Shown in pieces: positions 55,601-61,600 of a stretch of 64,000 nucleotides of DNA. The stretch comes from Chitinophaga flava. GTDB lineage: Bacteria > Bacteroidota > Bacteroidia > Chitinophagales > Chitinophagaceae. The stretch is from positions 186,001 through 250,000 of the forward strand of contig NZ_QFFJ01000003.1 in NCBI RefSeq assembly GCF_003308995.1, read 5' to 3'. Both the position numbers and the translations under genes were made by a program. The notes beneath the pieces are model-generated. The model was given only the letters and a program-made list of their open reading frames with translations. It was not told where the DNA came from and ran no database searches. Each line of letters starts with the position of its first letter. Positions within the stretch are counted from its first letter, which is position 1.

Positions 55601-58600
55601 TACTGCTGACGGTATTCAGCACACTGTGGTGCTCTATCATCACTCCTTTAGGCTGTCCGGTGGTACCACTGGTGTAGATCACATAGGCCAGGTCTGTTGA
55701 AGCAGCCAACGGAGTGAGATTCTGTGCTTTATAGCCTTTCAGTTTTTCATCCCATAAAACAGCGGAATCCACCACTTCAACAGCGGCAGAAAGATCCGTT
55801 GTTTGCAATCTTTCTACATGAATGCCGTTTGTCAGCACTACTTTGGTTCGGGTATCAGCCAGGATATAATGGATACGTTCATCCGGATAATCCGGCGATA
55901 CCGGCACATAGGCCGCTCCGGCCTTCAGTACAGCAAGGATGGCAGTCAGCATATCTGCTGTACGATCCAGGACGAGTGCGATCAGATCACCCGGCTGAAT
56001 GTTATAACGCTCACGCAGATACGCTGCAAGCTGGTTAGCTTTAGCATTTAATGCTGTATAAGACAAATGTACATCTTCATACACCAGCGCTGTAGCGTCC
56101 GGGCTAACGTTCACCTGTTCTTCAAACAGCTGGTGAATAGTTTTATCAGCAGGATAATCACAAACAGTATTGTTCCAGTCGAAGATCATTTGCTGGTATT
56201 GCGCTTCGCGCAGATGTACCAGCGATGATACTGTGATATCATGATGTGTTGTCAGTTGCTCCAGGATCAGTTCCACACCGGAGAGCAATTGTGCAATGAT
56301 AGCATCATCAAATAATTCTGCTGCATATTTGATGTTAAACTTAATCTCGGGGCCTTGCTCAGCCACTACCACTGCCAGTGGGTAGTCCAGCTTCTCCACG
56401 CTACTCCTGAATTGTAAAGACAACAAGCCCTCTTCTCCGTTGGCTCCAGCTGGCACCGGATAATTTTCAAACACAAACAGGCTGCTGAACAGGCGATCGC
56501 CGCCTGGGTTTAGCCTTCCCAGGTTTATATCGCTGCGGCTGTTCACCTCTCCGATATGTGCCTGTAAATGTTTAATGGCTGCTAATACGCTACCAGCGCC
56601 ATGTTCCATGATCACCGGAAGAGTATTGATATACAGGCCTACCGATTGTTCTATATCGTTGATGGGCAGGTTGCGGCCGGAAACGGTCATGCCCACTACA
56701 GTTGTACGGGTGTTTCCATAAAGGCTCAGCTGACGGTGCCAGCAATATTGCAACACCGCATTAAGTGTAACGCCATTGGCAACGCACAGCTGTTTTAGCA
56801 CCTCATAGCGTGTACCACTGATCAGCAGGGCCTTTTCCGCCGGCTGCAGAATATGACGATAGTCCGACAACCGGATATGCCGCTGGTCTGCGCGCAGCAG
56901 GCTGCTCAGGTCTTCGGGCTCCTCCAGCTGCCTGACCGCTGCAGTCCAATAGGATTCATTATCTCCACGATGTTGCTGCAGGTAACGCTGCGCTTCCGCA
57001 TAGCTCTGGTCTTCACGAACTGCTACAGGCGTACCTTGCAACAGCTGCAGATACACTTCATGTACATAATTGAGCAGCAACGGCATACTCCAGCCATCCA
57101 GTATGGCATGGTGGTTACTGAAAAGGCTGCTCCATTCATGCTCTCCACGCTTCACCAGATATACCCGGAACAGATTGCCGGCAGACAGATCGAATGGCAA
57201 TGTACGGTCCTGTAGTATTAGTTCATTCAGATAAACCTCCTGTGAAGCTTTATCCTGATTGCTGATATCCAGATAGCGCCAGTCAGTATATCCATGGCGA
57301 TCTATGATCTGCACCAGCTCATGCTCCCAGGCAAAACGCAGACGCAGCACGCTGTAGCGCTGCTGCGCATACTGCCAGGCCTGTTGCAGCAGGGCCGGAT
57401 TGATGGCATTGTGATAATCCCAGGCTAACTGCACACGATAGGCATCGTCCACCTCTCCCTGATGCAAGGCATGATAGATAAAACCTTCCTGCAGGCTACC
57501 TGCCAGGTAAACACCGGATACTTCCTGCTGCGCTTGCAACACTGATAACCAGGCATTGGAGATGATATTGTCTGCATCACTGGCCGTCAGCCAGGTACGC
57601 GATGTAGCACCCAGCCAGTCAATCATCTCTTCCAGCACCTGCTGATATTGTGCCGCCAGCGTAATCAGCAGATCAGCTGCCAGACTGCCGGAGATATTAA
57701 ACTGAAGACGGCCGCCTATCACCAGTCCGTTGATGTTAATCAGGTGATGATCTCCGTTGGAAACATCCAACTGCTGGCCACTGTCTTCTCCTGTCAGCTG
57801 CCATCCGCTGCCAGCAGCACTTTCCTGGCCATCGAACTGGCCGAGGTAGTTGAAGCTGATACGAGGTAAACCTTCAGGGCTATAACCTGTCAATATCCCA
57901 TAGCCGATACCGTTAGCTGGCACTGCACGCAGTGTTTCTTTAGCTGCTACCAATTGTGCACCATAATCATTGCCTTCACTGATGATCTCCACAGGATACA
58001 TGGTGGTAAACCAGCCACTGGCATGCGTTATATCAATAGAGGCAGAAAGTGCCTCACGGCCGTGGCTTTCCAGCAATATATAGTGACTTGTTTCTCCGGT
58101 AACACGCGAGAGTGCAACACCCAACGCGCTTAACAGAATATCATTGATTTGGGTATTATAAACATGATGACTTTCACGCAATAAGCGGCTGGTATACGCT
58201 GTATCCAGCATCAGCTGCGCATTACTTTTATCCTTAACTGCCAACGCTGATAAAACAGCATTACCCGCTTTTATTCCTGGTAACAGGTCAGACCAGTATT
58301 CCTGTTCTGGTACAGATAGTTGGTAGCCGGAGATCAGCGTGGTCCATTGACGGTAGCTGCTGCCTTTGGGACCTAACCATTCTATCAATGAACGTGTATC
58401 CGTTGTAGTTACTGCAGATAAATGATTGTAAATACGTTCCATATCCGCCACCAGCATACGCCAGCTCACCGTGTCTATCAGCAGGTGATGTGCTGCCAGG
58501 AAAAGGCGTGCACGCCCGTCTGCATAACCTTCCAGGTAGCCGGCCTGTAATAACCGGCCTCCATAGATATCAAAGTCTGCCTGCCAGGAGGTCAGTACAG

Positions 58601-61600
58601 TATGCAGTGCCTCAGCTGTATCCAGGGTGCGGATGTCCAGACGATGGATATCTACGCTGGTTGTTTCTTCACTGTAATATTGTGTACCATCCGGACGATA
58701 GCGTAAACGCAAACCGTCATGATAGTTAAGCAACACTGTCAGCGTGCGTTCCAGCAATGTTATGTCCAGCACGGGCACACTGATCAGGAAAGACTGGTTC
58801 CAGTGATGGTACTTCGGCAGCAGGCCACTGGAGACATTGGCAAAGAACCAGCGCTGTATCGGCAGCAGCGGCACTTCTCCGGACAGGATGCCCTGTTCTG
58901 TTTCCAGTTGTACCGCAGACGTAGCTCCTGAAGCAATTACATTCGTATACAGAGCCGCAATGGTGCGATAACGGAATATGTCTTTCACGGTGACATGAAT
59001 ACCCGCCTGTTGACGCAAACGGCTCACCAGCTGAATACTCACGATGGAGTCTCCACCCAACCGGAAGAAGTCATCATCTACCCCGATCTTATCACCGGAT
59101 ATACCCAATACCTGTCCATAGATGACGCACATAGCTGCTTCGGTATCATTCTCCGGAGCGCGGTAATGATCATTATCTGTAAATACAGGCTCTGGTAAAG
59201 CACGGCGGTCCAGCTTGCCATTGATGGTCAATGGTAACTGCTCAAGATGTACCAGGGCTGCCGGCAACATGTATTCCGGCAGATAGGACCCCAGGTATTC
59301 CAGGATGGATTCATGATTTAAACCCTCATCGGACACATAATAACCAGCCAGGTATTTGTTGCCACCGGATTGCTCTTTCACCAGCACCACGGCTTGTTTT
59401 ATGCCTGGATAACCGGCCATACGGTGTTCTATCTCACCCAGTTCTATCCTATAACCTCTGATCTTCACCTGGAAGTCGGCACGGCTAATATATTCCAGCT
59501 CTCCATTGGGCAACAGCCTTACCAGGTCCCCGGTTTGGTATAACCGCGCATCACCACCGGCAAACGGATCTGCCACAAAACGTGTAGCCGTCAGCGATGG
59601 TTGGTTTAAATAACCTCTTGCCACACCGGCGCCACCGATATACAGTTCTCCGATAGCACCCACCGGCACAGGCTTTCCGGTTCCATCCAATACATACACC
59701 GTAGTATTGGCCAATGGACGGCCGATGTTGGCAGTGCTGTCTCCCGGATGGTAAGGATGTATCGTAGCGCACACGGTGGCTTCCGTAGGACCATATTCAT
59801 TCAGCAAGGTACCGTTGAAAGATATATCGCTCAGGTCCGGCAATTGTTCACCGCCCGTAAATATCAATGACAGGCCGGTAGGCGCAGAAAGAAACTCACG
59901 CAGCAACACCGGCGGGATAAATGTAACGGATATACGCTCTTTGTCGATATAGCTGCGTAACGCATCAGGGGCGGTTCTGATACTGTCTGGATACAGGTAT
60001 AAAGTATTGCCATTGGCTAATACCGGGAATGCCTCATATACAAACGCATCAAATACATAGTTGGAATAACACCCCACCCGTTCATGCCGGTCCAGTGTAT
60101 GCACCGGCACCAATGCATTGATCAGGTTGATGACGCTGCGATGTTGTATCATCACACCTTTGGCAGCACCAGTGGTTCCGCTGGTGTAAATCACATAAGC
60201 CAGATCTGTTGGAGTAGCCAGCGGACTAAGGTTTTCTGCCTTAAAGCTATCCAGCGTTTTTTCCCATAAAACAGCGGTGTCTATTGTTTCAATACTGGCA
60301 GCAGTCTGTAATCTGTCTTTATAAACTTCATTCGTCAGCACTACTTTGGTACGGGTATCCTCCAGGATGTAATGGATACGTTCATCCGGATACTCCGGTG
60401 ACACCGGCACATAAGCGGCTCCTGCTTTCAGTATGGCAAGAATGGCCGTCAGTATGTCTGCAGTACGATCGAGTACGAGTGTAATCAGGTCATCCGGCTG
60501 AATGATATAACGTTCACGCAGATACGCTGCCAACCGGTTAGCTTTTTCGTTTAGTTCAGCATAGGTAAGCCGTGTTTCTTCATATACCACTGCCGGTGCG
60601 TGAGGGTTACTCCGTACCTGCTCTTCAAACAGCTGATGGATGGTTTTGTTAGCAGGGTAATCACGAACGGTATTGTTCCAGTCGAAGACGATTTGCTGAT
60701 ATTGCGCTTCGCGCAGATGTACCAGCGATGATACTGTGATATCCGGATGTGCGGTTAGTTGTTCCAGGATCAGTTCCACACCAGAGAGCAATTGCGCTAT
60801 GATAGCGTCATCAAATAATTCCGCTGCATATTTGAGTTGCAGGCTCATTACCTGACCACGTTCTGATGCCACTACCGCCAGCGGATAGTCCAGCTTCTCC
60901 ATACTACTCCTGAATTGTATAGACAATTGGCCCTCTTCTCCGGCTGGTAACGGATAGTTCTCAAATACAAACAAGCTGCTGAACAGGCGTTCACCGCCGG
61001 GGTGTAGCCTGCCCAGGTTCACATCGCTGCGGCTGTTCACCTCTCCGATATGAGCCTGTAAATGTTTAATGGCCGCCAATACACTGCCAGGTTCATGTTC
61101 CATGATCACCGGAAGGGTGTTGATATATAAGCCTACGGATTGTTCTATATCGTTGATGGGCAGGTTACGGCCGGAGACGGTCATACCCACTACGGTTGTA
61201 CGACTATTGCCATAAAGACTCAACTGCCGGTGCCAGCAGTATTGCAGCACCGCATTGAGGGTTATGCCATTGGCGGCACACAAACGTTTCAACGCTTCGT
61301 AGCGTGTACCGCTGATCTCCAGGGACTGTTCTGCCGGCTGCAACACATGACGATAATCCGATAACCGGATATGACGCTTGTCTGTGCGCAGCAGACTGCT
61401 CAGGTCTTCGGGCTCTTCCAACCGGGCCACCGCAGCGGTCCAGTAGGCTTCATTATCCCCGCGGTGTTGCTGCAGGTAACGCTGCGCTTCCGCATAACTC
61501 CGGTCTTCCTTCACCACTACAGGGACTCCCTTCAACAGCTGCAGATACACTTCATGTACATAGCTGAGCAGCAAAGGCATGCTCCAGCCATCCAGTATCG